Part shown: piece after piece, positions 43,607 to 52,006 of the stretch
How positions within the stretch are numbered: position 1 is the stretch's first letter
Layout of the letters: each line of letters begins with the position of its first letter
Virus record (IMG/VR): IMGVR_UViG_3300035670_000069
Location: 44,557 to 108,556 of that record
From: a virus
DNA: 64,000 bases
Reading direction: 5' to 3' (one strand)
The notes under the pieces: model-generated
Told to the model about the DNA's origin: nothing
Databases searched by the model: none
What the model saw: the letters and a program-made list of their open reading frames with translations, nothing else
Translations under genes and position numbers: made by a program

Positions 43607-44103
43607 TGCAAACATTCTTAACATCTACCAACAGTCTTGAATGTGCACAAAATCTTGACAATAAAAGATTAAACAAGCAGATACTTGAAGGCTATCAAAT
43701 TCTTAATGTATTATCTGGCAGATCAAAGACTGGCGGATGGCGTAATCATCCTGCTGTGCTTATGTGGAAAGGTTATGAACATGGACTTTGGTCATATATT
43801 GAAAGCATGGTACAAATTGCTAATCTTCGTGGCATTAAAACAGAAAATAATGTAAAGAATTTAAATGCTTTATATGCAGAGTGCTATGAAGACTGGGGTA
43901 ATGAGCATCCAGCGTTTTGGCGGGATGATAATAAAATAATGCGTATCATTACTACTCACCGTGCTAATCTATTTAAAAAAGATCCACTTTACTATGCTAA
44001 GTATCAATATGCAGTAAATAGCCCACATAACGTTCCTTGCTGTCCAGATCGTAAAGAGCCTTGCAAATATTATTGGCCAACACATGAGGTCTCTAATGCT
44101 TGA
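43606..44103 (+). CDS. Pyrimidine-dimer glycosylase-like protein
   Basis: A 165-residue protein that fits the PF03013-type layout: MQTFLTSTNSLECAQNLDNKRLNKQILEGYQIL at the start and WRNHPAVLMWKGYE near 45. Family members include T4 endonuclease V, which repairs UV dimers with an N-terminal Thr; here the residue after Met is Gln, so the activity is not assured. UV repair would suit a phage of surface water. Confidence 0.65.
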   Translation: MQTFLTSTNSLECAQNLDNKRLNKQILEGYQILNVLSGRSKTGGWRNHPAVLMWKGYEHGLWSYIESMVQIANLRGIKTENNVKNLNALYAECYEDWGNEHPAFWRDDNKIMRIITTHRANLFKKDPLYYAKYQYAVNSPHNVPCCPDRKEPCKYYWPTHEVSNA

Positions 44104-44500
44104 TTTGTTAATATTTATAGTGGTTGTTGTTGTAATCGTAGGCGCTGTATTAGAAAACATTAGATTGAAAAACAATAATACAGAATTACTATTTTTATTG
44201 GCCCAGTCAAATATTGATAATTCTTTAATAAAGAAAAAAATAACAACAGAACAAGATATAGAAAAAGACCACCTAATAAAATTTTTATCAGATTCTAGAG
44301 ATTCCTCATATCAATATATAGAAGATGTTCAAAATGAATTAAAAAATTTTAAAAATGATTTAGAGCGTCACGTTGCATATTTTGATTCATACGGAATGCT
44401 TGCAGAGCCATATGATGTGCACTATGACATGTCCGTAAAGTTTGTAGAATATTATAAAAAATTAATTAGTTTTATTCCAAAGGACGAAAATGGCAATTGA
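44096..44500 (+). CDS. Membrane-anchored coiled-coil protein
   Basis: A 134-residue protein with one N-terminal membrane segment (about 3-20) and a charged, helical part (about 55-95). Start at ATG 44096. No family recognised. Confidence 0.45.
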   Translation: MLDLLIFIVVVVVIVGAVLENIRLKNNNTELLFLLAQSNIDNSLIKKKITTEQDIEKDHLIKFLSDSRDSSYQYIEDVQNELKNFKNDLERHVAYFDSYGMLAEPYDVHYDMSVKFVEYYKKLISFIPKDENGN

Positions 44501-44693
44501 CTTTAGAGGAATACCAACAACGGCATGTCCAATATGTGGTTGTAAAACTTTTAACATAAAGGCAGAATTTGATCCAACAGACTATGAAATAGGATTATAT
44601 TATTTAGATGGAAATTGTTCACAATGTGGTACACTATTAACAGTGCCAACACCACTAGACCATCCAAGTAATAGGGAGAAAAATGGATTATAA
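44490..44693 (+). CDS. Small zinc-ribbon protein
   Basis: A 67-residue protein with CPICGCKTF near 12 and CSQCGTLL near 41. Overlaps both neighbours by 11 bases. Unknown role. Confidence 0.5.
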   Translation: MAIDFRGIPTTACPICGCKTFNIKAEFDPTDYEIGLYYLDGNCSQCGTLLTVPTPLDHPSNREKNGL

Positions 44694-45270
44694 AGAATTA
44701 GCAACTGGGATAGTAGTCGTAAATGATATAGGAAACGGCAAAAAATATTTAGAAGAAATAGAATCTTATGTTGATAAAAAAATATTATCTTGGGTTCCTC
44801 ATGATCAAAAAAAGATTGACGAAGATCTTAATCGTAAAGCAATGAATACAATGTATATTAAAAATATTCGCAGATGGGGTTTTGGCAAAACTCCAACTCC
44901 AAGTCAAATCATACATGATTATTTTTTTGATAGATTTGAAAGAGATTTTCATGAAGCCTATGAGAAATATACCCAAGATTTTCATGTTCCATATAGCCAA
45001 AAAGAGGACTACGAAATATTAAAATATGGACCAGGAAACTTTTTTATAGATCATATAGATGATGGACTATTTATGACAAGAAGGGTTTCTGTTGTATATT
45101 ATTTTAATGATGACTATAAAGGGGGAGAAATAATTTTTCCAAGATTTGATTTAGAAATTAAACCGAAAGCAAACCAACTTTTGCTTTTCCCAGCAAACTA
45201 TATATATAATCATAATGTAAACGAAGTTACGGAAGGCACCAGATATTCTATGGTGAATTGGTTAAAATAA
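44683..45270 (+). CDS. 2OG-Fe(II) oxygenase
   Basis: A 195-residue prolyl-4-hydroxylase-type protein: FIDHIDDGLF (HxD) near 123, YKGGEIIFPRF near 146, YIYNHNVNEVTEGTRYSMV near 173 with distal His and Arg. Intact catalytic set. Overlaps the zinc-ribbon gene by 11 bases. Confidence 0.85.
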   Translation: MDYKELATGIVVVNDIGNGKKYLEEIESYVDKKILSWVPHDQKKIDEDLNRKAMNTMYIKNIRRWGFGKTPTPSQIIHDYFFDRFERDFHEAYEKYTQDFHVPYSQKEDYEILKYGPGNFFIDHIDDGLFMTRRVSVVYYFNDDYKGGEIIFPRFDLEIKPKANQLLLFPANYIYNHNVNEVTEGTRYSMVNWLK

Positions 45271-45428
45271 TGAGAGAGATACTGTTATCAATAATTACTG
45301 GTTTTGGCTGTGGCGTAATATTTGCAGCGTTTAAACTACCAGTTCCAGCACCACCAGTGTTTGCTGGAGTTGCTGGTATAATAGGGTTATGGCTTGGTTA
45401 TGATGTCATAACTAGAGTCATATCCTAG
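45270..45428 (+). CDS. XapX-type small membrane protein
   Basis: A 52-residue protein: MREILLSIITGFGCGVIFAAFKLPVPAPP... with two membrane segments and the KLPVPAPP turn that marks the XapX/DUF1427 family. ATG overlaps the previous stop (TAATG). Function unknown. Confidence 0.7.
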   Translation: MREILLSIITGFGCGVIFAAFKLPVPAPPVFAGVAGIIGLWLGYDVITRVIS

Positions 45429-45436
45429 GAGGAAAA

Positions 45437-45730
45437 ATGAATATGTTAAAAGAAGAACACAAGAAAATGATTGCGTCTTATGGACGATCTGTTCTTGCTG
45501 GTGTTGCAGCGCTTTATGTTGCTGGTGTCACTGATCCAAAAGAACTTTGGGCAGCACTTGTAGCAGCGATTGCCCCAGTAGCATTAAGAGCGTTGAATCC
45601 AAATGATCCAGCGTTTGGCCGTCTTCCTGCAGCAAAGGCTGTAGAAGAGGCAATGAAGGCAGTTAAGAAGCCAGTAAAGAAGGTTGCAAAGAAATCTTCT
45701 GGTGGTGGATCTAACCACAATATGGCTTAG
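45437..45730 (+). CDS. Holin-like protein with basic tail
   Basis: A 97-residue protein: one or two hydrophobic segments (about 17-30 and 39-50), then a Lys/Ala-rich tail (KAVKKPVKKVAKKSS). The layout is like actinophage holins or small membrane proteins with histone-like tails. Good ribosome site AGGAGG. A strong terminator follows. Confidence 0.5.
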   Translation: MNMLKEEHKKMIASYGRSVLAGVAALYVAGVTDPKELWAALVAAIAPVALRALNPNDPAFGRLPAAKAVEEAMKAVKKPVKKVAKKSSGGGSNHNMA

Positions 45731-45748
45731 TTCATGCTATAAGAATTT

Positions 45749-45776
45749 GGGGGCCGAAAGGCCCCCTTATTTTTTA
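45749..45776 (+). terminator. Strong rho-independent terminator
   Basis: Perfect 7-bp GC stem GGGGGCC/GGCCCCC around a GAAA loop (45749-45766), then TTATTTTTT. It closes the long + strand island and faces a convergent - strand gene. Confidence 0.9.
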
Positions 45777-46445
45777 ATCTTGTAAATGCGGTGGCCTTAA
45801 AAAATATTTAAATTTTGGTTCATAAGGGAAATCTATAGAGTCAAGCCTATGCTGTCTTTCTTCTTCTGTTATCTCACATCCAAAAAAAACTATAGTATAT
45901 CTAGTATTGCCACCAGTTTTTGAATGTATTTTATGTTGATATGAATAAGCAGAAGGGAAAATTATAAATTGTCCTGCTTTGGGTTTATACTTAATTCCAA
46001 AATGCACAAACTCTAACTCTCCTCCTTCATAATCATCATTTGGATAATGAACAAAAGAAACAGTCCTTGGCGTTCCATAAGAATCGTCAGGATGCATAGA
46101 AAAGAATTCACCATCTTCAAATTTTGTAACTCTATATGCTTCCCTAGTAATTGGGGCTATGTCCCACATTTGACAATACGAATCTACAATTTCCTCAAAA
46201 GCCTCACACATATCATCATTTTCATAAATCCATGTTGTGCTTGCCTTTTTCCCAATCTCTTCATCGTAATAATCTTCTCTTTCAAATTTCCCAGAATCTT
46301 CAAGTTTTTTCATGAGATCCATTGCACCTGAAAAAACATTGTCATATACATGTATTGCTGGGCCAAGTTCTGTAAATTTAAACTCGTTACCCTTCCTGCT
46401 TCTGGTTATGCGATTTTCTTTTAATGATAATTTTTCTTTATCCAT
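45774..46445 (-). CDS. 2OG-Fe(II) oxygenase
   Basis: A 223-residue dioxygenase on the - strand: SMHPDDSYG (HxD) near 127, YEGGELEFVHFG near 150, YSYQHKIHSKTGGNTRYTIVF near 177 with distal His and Arg. Start 46445 is chosen because AAGGAG lies upstream; an upstream ATG exists. It is divergent from the hsp20 gene, so they may share a control region. Confidence 0.8.
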   Translation of the reverse strand: MDKEKLSLKENRITRSRKGNEFKFTELGPAIHVYDNVFSGAMDLMKKLEDSGKFEREDYYDEEIGKKASTTWIYENDDMCEAFEEIVDSYCQMWDIAPITREAYRVTKFEDGEFFSMHPDDSYGTPRTVSFVHYPNDDYEGGELEFVHFGIKYKPKAGQFIIFPSAYSYQHKIHSKTGGNTRYTIVFFGCEITEEERQHRLDSIDFPYEPKFKYFLRPPHLQD

Positions 46446-46468
46446 ATTTCTCCTTAGACTATACAATT

Positions 46469-46518
46469 ATACCACCTTGTGGTATACTTATATTATACCT
46501 GCCCAAAGGGGGGTATAA
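46469..46518. promoter_or_regulatory. Palindromic operator region upstream of hsp20
   Basis: ATACCAC-CTT-GTGGTAT is a perfect 7-bp inverted repeat (46469-46485). A second inverted pair TTATACC (46493-46499) and GGTATAA (46512-46518) follows. ATACC/GGTAT half-sites occur four times between the divergent oxygenase and hsp20 genes. It could be a repressor site or a transcript hairpin. Confidence 0.5.
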
Positions 46519-46546
46519 ACTGAACTCGCTTAACAAGGAGGAAATA

Positions 46547-46963
46547 ATGGTAAGTTCATTTAGTCTGGATCTATTTAAGGATCCATTTTTTATTGGTTTC
46601 AACAAAGAGTTGGACCGTCTTTCAAACATCCATCGTGAGGCAACTCGTCAATCCTATCCACCATATGATGTGGTAAGAATTGATGAAGATACTTATAGAT
46701 TATCTTTGGCTATTGCTGGCTTTAATAAAGATGAGATTGAGGTATCTGTTGAAAACGGAAGTCTAATTATCAAGGGCGAAAAGGCTGAAGAAGAATTAGA
46801 CTATCTTCATAAAGGCATTGCAACCAGAAAGTTCACAAGAACATTTGCTCTTGGAGAACACATGGAAGTAGATCGTGCTGAGGCTGAAGATGGAATTCTG
46901 CATGTTGTTATTTTACGCAACATCCCAGAAGAAAAGAAACCAAAAACAATCAAAATAAAATAA
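46547..46963 (+). CDS. hsp20: Small heat shock protein (Hsp20)
   Basis: ATP-independent chaperone, 138 residues. Alpha-crystallin domain from about 35: YDVVRIDEDTYRLSLAIAGFNKDEIEVSVENGSLIIKGEK, then GIATRKFTRTFALGEHMEVDRAEAEDGILHVVI. C-terminal KPKTIKIK has the IxI-type end. Strong ribosome site AAGGAGG. Codon use is less AT-rich. Hsp20 is known from cyanophages, where it is proposed to aid assembly. Confidence 0.9.
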   Translation: MVSSFSLDLFKDPFFIGFNKELDRLSNIHREATRQSYPPYDVVRIDEDTYRLSLAIAGFNKDEIEVSVENGSLIIKGEKAEEELDYLHKGIATRKFTRTFALGEHMEVDRAEAEDGILHVVILRNIPEEKKPKTIKIK

Positions 46964-46974
46964 ACTGATATGAT

Positions 46975-47065
46975 ATAGTCAGGTCCCCTGCAGGACCTTG
47001 GGATGATTAGTTACCATCTTATTAACCTGGGCCTTCGTGCCTGAATTTCCTGCGGGGGATTTATA
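46975..47065 (+). other. Structured intergenic element
   Basis: No gene of length. AGGTCC/GGACCT hairpin at 46981-46998, a GGGC/GCCT hairpin with loop CTTCGT near 47029-47042, and long-range pairing between TCCCCTGCAGGA (46984-46995) and TCCTGCGGGGGA (47048-47059). Could be a small RNA or a 3' end; it is followed by -10 box TATAAT at 47074. Confidence 0.4.
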
Positions 47066-47073
47066 ATGTCCAG

Positions 47074-47090
47074 TATAATTATCCTATCTA
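47074..47090 (+). promoter_or_regulatory. -10 box TATAAT upstream of HNH gene
   Basis: TATAAT at 47074-47079 and 10 bases to ATG 47090; the leader would be about 3 bases. Confidence 0.35.
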
Positions 47091-47362
47091 TGACAGACAA
47101 AGAACTTCATAGGCAAAAGCAGGCTTATAAACAAAGACTGACAGAAATAAAACAGTCTAGTGGATGTGTAGACTGCGGAGAAAATAATCCAATAGTATTA
47201 GACTTTGATCATCTTAAAGATAAAAAATACAATGTATCCAGAATGATTCACGATGGTTTTTCCTGGAAATCAATTAAAAAAGAAATAGCAAAGTGCGAGG
47301 TTGTATGTGCTAATTGCCACAGGATAAGAACTCATAACAGGTTTATTGAAAATGCTAGTTAG
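47090..47362 (+). CDS. HNH-type endonuclease-like protein
   Basis: A 90-residue protein: CVDCGENN near 22, LDFDHLKDKK near 35 (the His of the motif), and VVCANCHRIRTH near 68 (CxxCH). This is a compact HNH nuclease. ATG 47066 is an alternative start. It may be a free-standing homing nuclease or act in packaging; no intron is seen around it. Confidence 0.7.
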   Translation: MTDKELHRQKQAYKQRLTEIKQSSGCVDCGENNPIVLDFDHLKDKKYNVSRMIHDGFSWKSIKKEIAKCEVVCANCHRIRTHNRFIENAS

Positions 47363-47538
47363 ATATTTTTAATGTGGTTGATTATGGCATCTGATAAATT
47401 TTTATCAAAATGGTGATGGCCAGTTGCTAATTTTTCTAATTGTGGTTGCAAAGAAAGTACTATCTTTTCTTTAGTGGCCTGCATAATTTGATGAGTCAGT
47501 ATTTCTGCTTTTTGTTCTGTAGTTAATGATTCTTCCAT
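47359..47538 (-). CDS. Small helical protein
   Basis: A 59-residue protein, strongly helical and charged (EESLTTEQKAEILTHQIMQ). TAAAAT ends 6 bases before its ATG on the - strand. Its stop overlaps the HNH stop by 4 bases. Unknown. Confidence 0.5.
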   Translation of the reverse strand: MEESLTTEQKAEILTHQIMQATKEKIVLSLQPQLEKLATGHHHFDKNLSDAIINHIKNI

Positions 47539-47563
47539 ACCTTAATTTTACCATAACATATGA

Positions 47564-47576
47564 TATACTATTTCTA
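47564..47576 (+). promoter_or_regulatory. Leaderless promoter, TGA-TATACT
   Basis: TATACT at 47564-47569 with TG just upstream, then 6 bases to ATG 47576. Divergent from the - strand gene at 47538. Confidence 0.5.
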
Positions 47577-48661
47577 TGCCATATCATGTAGGTGCTAAAG
47601 GGTCATACGGGTGTTCTGGATACCCTGCCTTAAAAGACACAGGAGAGGTTATGGGGTGCCATAAGACTCGCCGTGAGGCAGCAGCACAGATCTATGCTAT
47701 AAACCGCTCTGAGGGCAATATAGGCAAGGCTATGGTCAAAGAGGGCGATATGGTGATGGCCCCACACGAAGAAGAAATGTATGTTGGCCGTGTAGTTCAT
47801 GTAATGACAGAAGGTATGCTTGGAATGCCAGGATCAGAATATAGTATTGAGGCTACTTCAACAGAGCCTGCTATACTTATCCAACTGTTTGAAATGGAAG
47901 AAGGCGGTCTTGAAGAGACTGAATATTTCGTTGGAGCAAAAGCATCGGAGGTAATGGTAATGCCATCATTAGAAGAAAACGTAGGCATGGATAAAGCATA
48001 CGAAGGATGCGGATGTCCAATGTGTAAAGAATTAGATGTAACTTGTGACCAATGCCCACAATGTCAGTCTGGAGATATGAAATCGGATTGTTGTGGTAGT
48101 GTTGAAAAGAAATCGCCATGTTGGGAAGGATATGTACAGCGTGGAATGAAGCCAGGTAAAAATGGTAGCATGGTTCCTAATTGTGTCCCTGTTAAAAAAG
48201 CAGATGATCTTTGGGAAGATGATGATACAGTTGTTTACGAAACAGAATCGATGTTAAAGGCTGAAGGATATTCTCCACCAGCAGGTGCTCGTGCAGCAGC
48301 ACGTAAAGCGATTAGATTTAAAGAACAAGGTAAGGCAAAAGGTGCGGGTACATCAGTAGGATGGACTCGTGCAGGACAGTTAGCAAGAGGAGAATCACTT
48401 TCTCTAAGCACTGTTAAAAGAATGTACTCTTATTTTTCTCGTCACGAGGTTGATAAAAAGGGGAAGGATTGGGCTAATCAATCAAATCCGTCTAATGGGT
48501 ACATAATGTGGTTAGCATGGGGTGGGGATGCTGGCTATTCTTGGTCACGTCGTATCGTGAATGCAGAAAAAGATAAGGCATTGTTTGCTGATACCTTTAA
48601 TACAATAGAAAAACAAAGCAAGAAAATTCGTGGTAGCGGTAATGTCTTCTGGCAAATATAA
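47576..48661 (+). CDS. Phage head-associated type protein with modular domains
   Basis: A 361-residue protein. N-terminus has a short CSGYPALKDTGEVMGCHKTRREAA motif known from phage structural proteins; the middle is rich in Cys (four CxxC-type groups near 144-170); the C-terminus (SPPAGARAAARKAIRFKEQ near 242 to GYIMWLAWGGDAGYSW near 315) is a domain often linked to capsid maturation proteins or to prohead protease. The enzyme or scaffold part is missing. Role in the head is inferred. Confidence 0.55.
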   Translation: MPYHVGAKGSYGCSGYPALKDTGEVMGCHKTRREAAAQIYAINRSEGNIGKAMVKEGDMVMAPHEEEMYVGRVVHVMTEGMLGMPGSEYSIEATSTEPAILIQLFEMEEGGLEETEYFVGAKASEVMVMPSLEENVGMDKAYEGCGCPMCKELDVTCDQCPQCQSGDMKSDCCGSVEKKSPCWEGYVQRGMKPGKNGSMVPNCVPVKKADDLWEDDDTVVYETESMLKAEGYSPPAGARAAARKAIRFKEQGKAKGAGTSVGWTRAGQLARGESLSLSTVKRMYSYFSRHEVDKKGKDWANQSNPSNGYIMWLAWGGDAGYSWSRRIVNAEKDKALFADTFNTIEKQSKKIRGSGNVFWQI

Positions 48662-48782
48662 AAGACACGATAAGTTTAACCCAATTCAAATTAAAGATGG
48701 AATGGTTGTTCGTCTAAGAAAAGATGGAACTATAAAAGCAATACTTGGTAAATATGGAGAATACAAAAAAAATACTAAATAA
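48642..48782 (+). CDS. Tiny basic protein
   Basis: A 46-residue Lys-rich protein overlapping the end of the previous gene by 20 bases; convergent overlap of 8 bases with the RsmI-like gene. Unknown. Confidence 0.45.
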   Translation: MSSGKYKRHDKFNPIQIKDGMVVRLRKDGTIKAILGKYGEYKKNTK

Positions 48783-49554
48783 TTTTAGAAATTTTGCCAT
48801 CAATTACTATACAGCAATTTCCAGGTAATCTTTCATTGTTTTTAACAAAATCATATAAATACTTTAATGTTCCCCTAAACACAGATTGTGGATGACCATA
48901 ATCTTCTGAAGTTAAATTATACATCAAAACGGCCTTTCTGTTTTCTCCAAATGTTTCCATTGCTTCTTCCATTAATTCAAAAATGTGATCGCTATATGGG
49001 CCAGGTAAATCTGGTATAACATTTCTTTCTCTGTTTTTAATTAAAAAAACCATTGGGTTAACTCTATTTTTTAACTCTTTCCATTCATGGCCTCTGTCCC
49101 AACTATCAAAAGACAAAAACCCTTCAAAAGAAAATTTATGCAAACATCCAGCAATAGCAACAGCAGAAAGTACAACTGAAGGTCCAGGTGTAGCATATAT
49201 ATTTATATCATTTTTTATTGCTTCTCTTATTAGAAGTTCTCCTGGATCTGCTATTCCTGGCATTCCCTCATCAGAAACTAAATAAACATCTTCTCCATTT
49301 TTTAAAATATTTATAATTTTATCTAAATTTTCTAACTCTAAAGATTTTCCTGGCTCTCCAGCCAAAGAGACATATTCGATTGGGATTAATTCTCCAGTTG
49401 GATTTGGCGCATTAAATTTTTTTAACTGATCAAATAAAATATCTATCTGCTCTACAACTAAATATTTTGCTTTTTGTATAGACTCTATAAAAAATGGCGA
49501 TGCATCTTTTTTATTTCCGATTGGCCCACCAACTATGTACAAAGTTCCGCTCAT
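48775..49554 (-). CDS. RsmI-like SAM-dependent methylase
   Basis: A 259-residue tetrapyrrole-methylase-fold protein: LYIVGGPIGNKKDASPFFIES at the start (canonical LYIVATPIGNLxDIT), YLVSDEGMPGIADPGELL near 90, IYATPGPSVVLSAVAIAG near 115. RsmI makes 2'-O-methyl-C1402 in 16S rRNA. A phage copy could tune the ribosome, or the domain may act on another RNA. The C-terminal part is diverged. Confidence 0.75.
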   Translation of the reverse strand: MSGTLYIVGGPIGNKKDASPFFIESIQKAKYLVVEQIDILFDQLKKFNAPNPTGELIPIEYVSLAGEPGKSLELENLDKIINILKNGEDVYLVSDEGMPGIADPGELLIREAIKNDINIYATPGPSVVLSAVAIAGCLHKFSFEGFLSFDSWDRGHEWKELKNRVNPMVFLIKNRERNVIPDLPGPYSDHIFELMEEAMETFGENRKAVLMYNLTSEDYGHPQSVFRGTLKYLYDFVKNNERLPGNCCIVIDGKISKII

Positions 49555-49634
49555 TAGTATATATATCCTTTAGGTTTTTTTAATTCTTTTTTAATTTTTC
49601 TAATTAAAAGCCACTGTTTTATTTTTTTAATCAT
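49554..49634 (-). CDS. Tiny basic helix protein
   Basis: A 26-residue protein, MIKKIKQWLLIRKIKKELKK..., amphipathic and very basic. It overlaps the upstream stop by 8 bases and the RsmI-like start. Translation is plausible but not proven. Confidence 0.35.
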   Translation of the reverse strand: MIKKIKQWLLIRKIKKELKKPKGYIY

Positions 49635-50643
49635 GTTCTATCCATCCCCTTTTTACTAATTGGTCATAATATTGTTCTGCCCAATCATTCTGTAATAATC
49701 TTCCAGGATGTCTATCTCTAAAACTTATATCATCATGTTTTAGGGTGAGTCCATTTTTTATAACGTTTTGTGCCAAGTCTGTAGCAGATACTGGCTTTAA
49801 ATAGAAAAAGGTTTCTGTAAATAAACTTGAACAATGTATATTGATTGACTCTATATAATGCCAGGTAGTCCATAATAATTTTGTACCTATTGAATTGCAA
49901 TACTCTTGAAAAAGCATCATGGCAGTTAGAAAAACTGGAAAATGAACTCTGTGCATTTGCAGATCAGATTCTTCATAGTTAGTTTTTATTACATTATCTC
50001 CATATGGAACTTTTTGATGATATATCCAATCACTTTCCCAAAACCTTAGTATATTTGGCATATGAATTACTAATATATCTGGCGCTCCATAATTAACCAC
50101 GTATTCTCTAAAATTATGTACAATCTTATGCCAGCCACTTCCACCCCTACCTAAATTATAATATCCACTAACATTATTTTTTTCTTTAATTTTATTGTAT
50201 AAGATATGGCTCCAAGTGTCTTCTATGTTTCCCCCAACCCCTTCTGTGTTTGAACATCCAGAAAAAACAATATGTAGCCCGTCATGGTTTTTAGAAAATT
50301 CGTCACATCTAAACCAATCAGAGTTATACTCATATCTAACTTTCCATGTTTTTCTATCTTCTTCTATATAAGATAACTCAGGAGGAATAAAATCTAAAAC
50401 ATGCTTATTGTTTTCTAATCTATAATTTGTCTCATGCCCCAAGATATCTATTATTTCTAAATTTTCTCGTCCCATATAGGCAGCCTCAGCCCACGTTCTA
50501 TCAAAAGTATAAAATGGCAATGATAAAAAATTTTGATAATTAATTATATATGGTGATCTGGAATCTTTAGAATAAACAGAATGTGATTGAGAAATATCAT
50601 TAAAATTTGATTCACATAGCCTTAAATAATCATCATGCTTCAT
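49627..50643 (-). CDS. SGNH/GDSL-hydrolase-like protein, copy 2
   Basis: A 338-residue paralog of 33975: IVFSGCSNTEGVGGNIEDTW near 116 (block I Ser), YYNLGRGGSGWHKIV near 149 (block II), DRHPGRLLQNDWAEQYYDQL near 315 (Asp/His end). It overlaps a methyltransferase gene by 11 bases. Confidence 0.6.
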   Translation of the reverse strand: MKHDDYLRLCESNFNDISQSHSVYSKDSRSPYIINYQNFLSLPFYTFDRTWAEAAYMGRENLEIIDILGHETNYRLENNKHVLDFIPPELSYIEEDRKTWKVRYEYNSDWFRCDEFSKNHDGLHIVFSGCSNTEGVGGNIEDTWSHILYNKIKEKNNVSGYYNLGRGGSGWHKIVHNFREYVVNYGAPDILVIHMPNILRFWESDWIYHQKVPYGDNVIKTNYEESDLQMHRVHFPVFLTAMMLFQEYCNSIGTKLLWTTWHYIESINIHCSSLFTETFFYLKPVSATDLAQNVIKNGLTLKHDDISFRDRHPGRLLQNDWAEQYYDQLVKRGWIEHD

Positions 50644-51337
50644 TGTTTTTCCTTATATATATATCATAAAATCCTAAATTATGCAATGCAATTGCATCTA
50701 CAGACCAATTTTTATTTTTATCTAAAAACTCATTCACTGTTTGAAAAGTCCCGTATGGCATATCTTCAATTATACCATCATAGATTAGATAATCATTTAA
50801 ACCTATAATGCCACCAACATCTACTAAATTGGCACAGTGTTTTATACATTCCCTGGTTTGATATCTATCATTGCTAATATCAATATATATAAAGTCATAT
50901 TTTTTATTTAAAGATGGAAGGATATCTAATGCGTCACCTTTGACGGTGTTTACGTTTTTTCTATCTTTAAATAAATCAATTATATATTTTTCATGAGTTT
51001 CTGGTGTATATAAAAGTTCATGCTTAAAGCCTTCACACTGACAACTGCCAAATTTTCTCCAAGACCAACATTTTAAATCTTGATTGTATAAGTCTAATAA
51101 GTCTGCCGATGAAGCATCAGATTCTTCTATAAACATTTTTGCCGAATAGCCCCAAGCAACTCCTACCTCTAAATACTTAATTCCCCTTTTTAGACTTTTA
51201 GCATATTCTTCTCTAGAACTAAAAAGTTTTGCACCCAATAATTGGTTTTGAGATATTTTTGGGCTATCCTCTATTTGATCATTATTGATAATTTTAATTT
51301 CGTTTTCATTAAATGGAGGAACTGGTTTTTTAGGCAT
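50633..51337 (-). CDS. Class I SAM methyltransferase
   Basis: A 234-residue protein: IKYLEVGVAWGYSAKMF near 50 (motif I), VNTVKGDALDILPSL near 125, YDFIYIDISNDRYQ near 142 (motif IV-like), NLVDVGGIIGLNDYL near 165. Layout of Methyltransf_24-type enzymes. Target may be a small molecule or glycan. Confidence 0.65.
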   Translation of the reverse strand: MPKKPVPPFNENEIKIINNDQIEDSPKISQNQLLGAKLFSSREEYAKSLKRGIKYLEVGVAWGYSAKMFIEESDASSADLLDLYNQDLKCWSWRKFGSCQCEGFKHELLYTPETHEKYIIDLFKDRKNVNTVKGDALDILPSLNKKYDFIYIDISNDRYQTRECIKHCANLVDVGGIIGLNDYLIYDGIIEDMPYGTFQTVNEFLDKNKNWSVDAIALHNLGFYDIYIRKNNEA

Positions 51338-52006
51338 TTATGTATTCCTTAAAATTAAATCACGACAGGATAAATATTTTGAATGCAAATCTTTAAAAAT
51401 ACTAAAAGAGTTTACCATTTCTTTTGCTTCATAATATACATCTGGCTTAGTCTCTACTGGTACAGCATTGTTATATCCAATATGTCCTTTATTATGAATA
51501 ATGATTCTGTCTTTTGCTAACCTAATTAATTCTTCTATGTCTGAATTATTTGCATCGACGTTTATAAGTTTTTTTACAACCAAAGATATATCTTGAGTAA
51601 CCTGTTCAAATGTAAATGGATATAAATTTTCAAAATTATTCTCTATTCCATACATGTATCTTTCATAAACCTCTGCTTGATCAAAAACTAATGTTCTAAG
51701 ATCTGGAACATTGTGTTCATGTGGCATTGGTATATTTGAAGTAATAGTATTACCCATACCACCCATTGTTTTGGTAACAATTGATGGGATTATGTCATAA
51801 GGATTTCTTAATATTACGGTTTGTTTGATATCCTCAAATTTTGATAATAAAAAAACAGGAGAGTTGGCTCTAATTATAAAATTTTTTCTATTAACTTCTC
51901 CTATACTAATATTTTCATCATATCCTTTATAATGATAAAGTATAAACTGAAGCCACGCATGAGCGCTTCTAGGCTCAGAATTAATTACTATTCTTACTGG
52001 ATCCAT
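51338..52006 (-). CDS. Sulfotransferase-like protein, copy 1
   Basis: A 222-residue P-loop protein: SEPRSAHAWLQFIL near 9 (5'-PSB, altered) and TVILRNPYDIIPSIV near 62 (3'-PB). The 5' loop deviates from YPRSGTTW, so donor binding should be tested. It would use PAPS. Confidence 0.55.
   Translation of the reverse strand: MDPVRIVINSEPRSAHAWLQFILYHYKGYDENISIGEVNRKNFIIRANSPVFLLSKFEDIKQTVILRNPYDIIPSIVTKTMGGMGNTITSNIPMPHEHNVPDLRTLVFDQAEVYERYMYGIENNFENLYPFTFEQVTQDISLVVKKLINVDANNSDIEELIRLAKDRIIIHNKGHIGYNNAVPVETKPDVYYEAKEMVNSFSIFKDLHSKYLSCRDLILRNT

Noticed and set aside
47090-47362. HNH gene as an intron-borne homing gene
   Set aside because: Neighbours are intact, there is no split host gene, and the structured element before it has no intron core.
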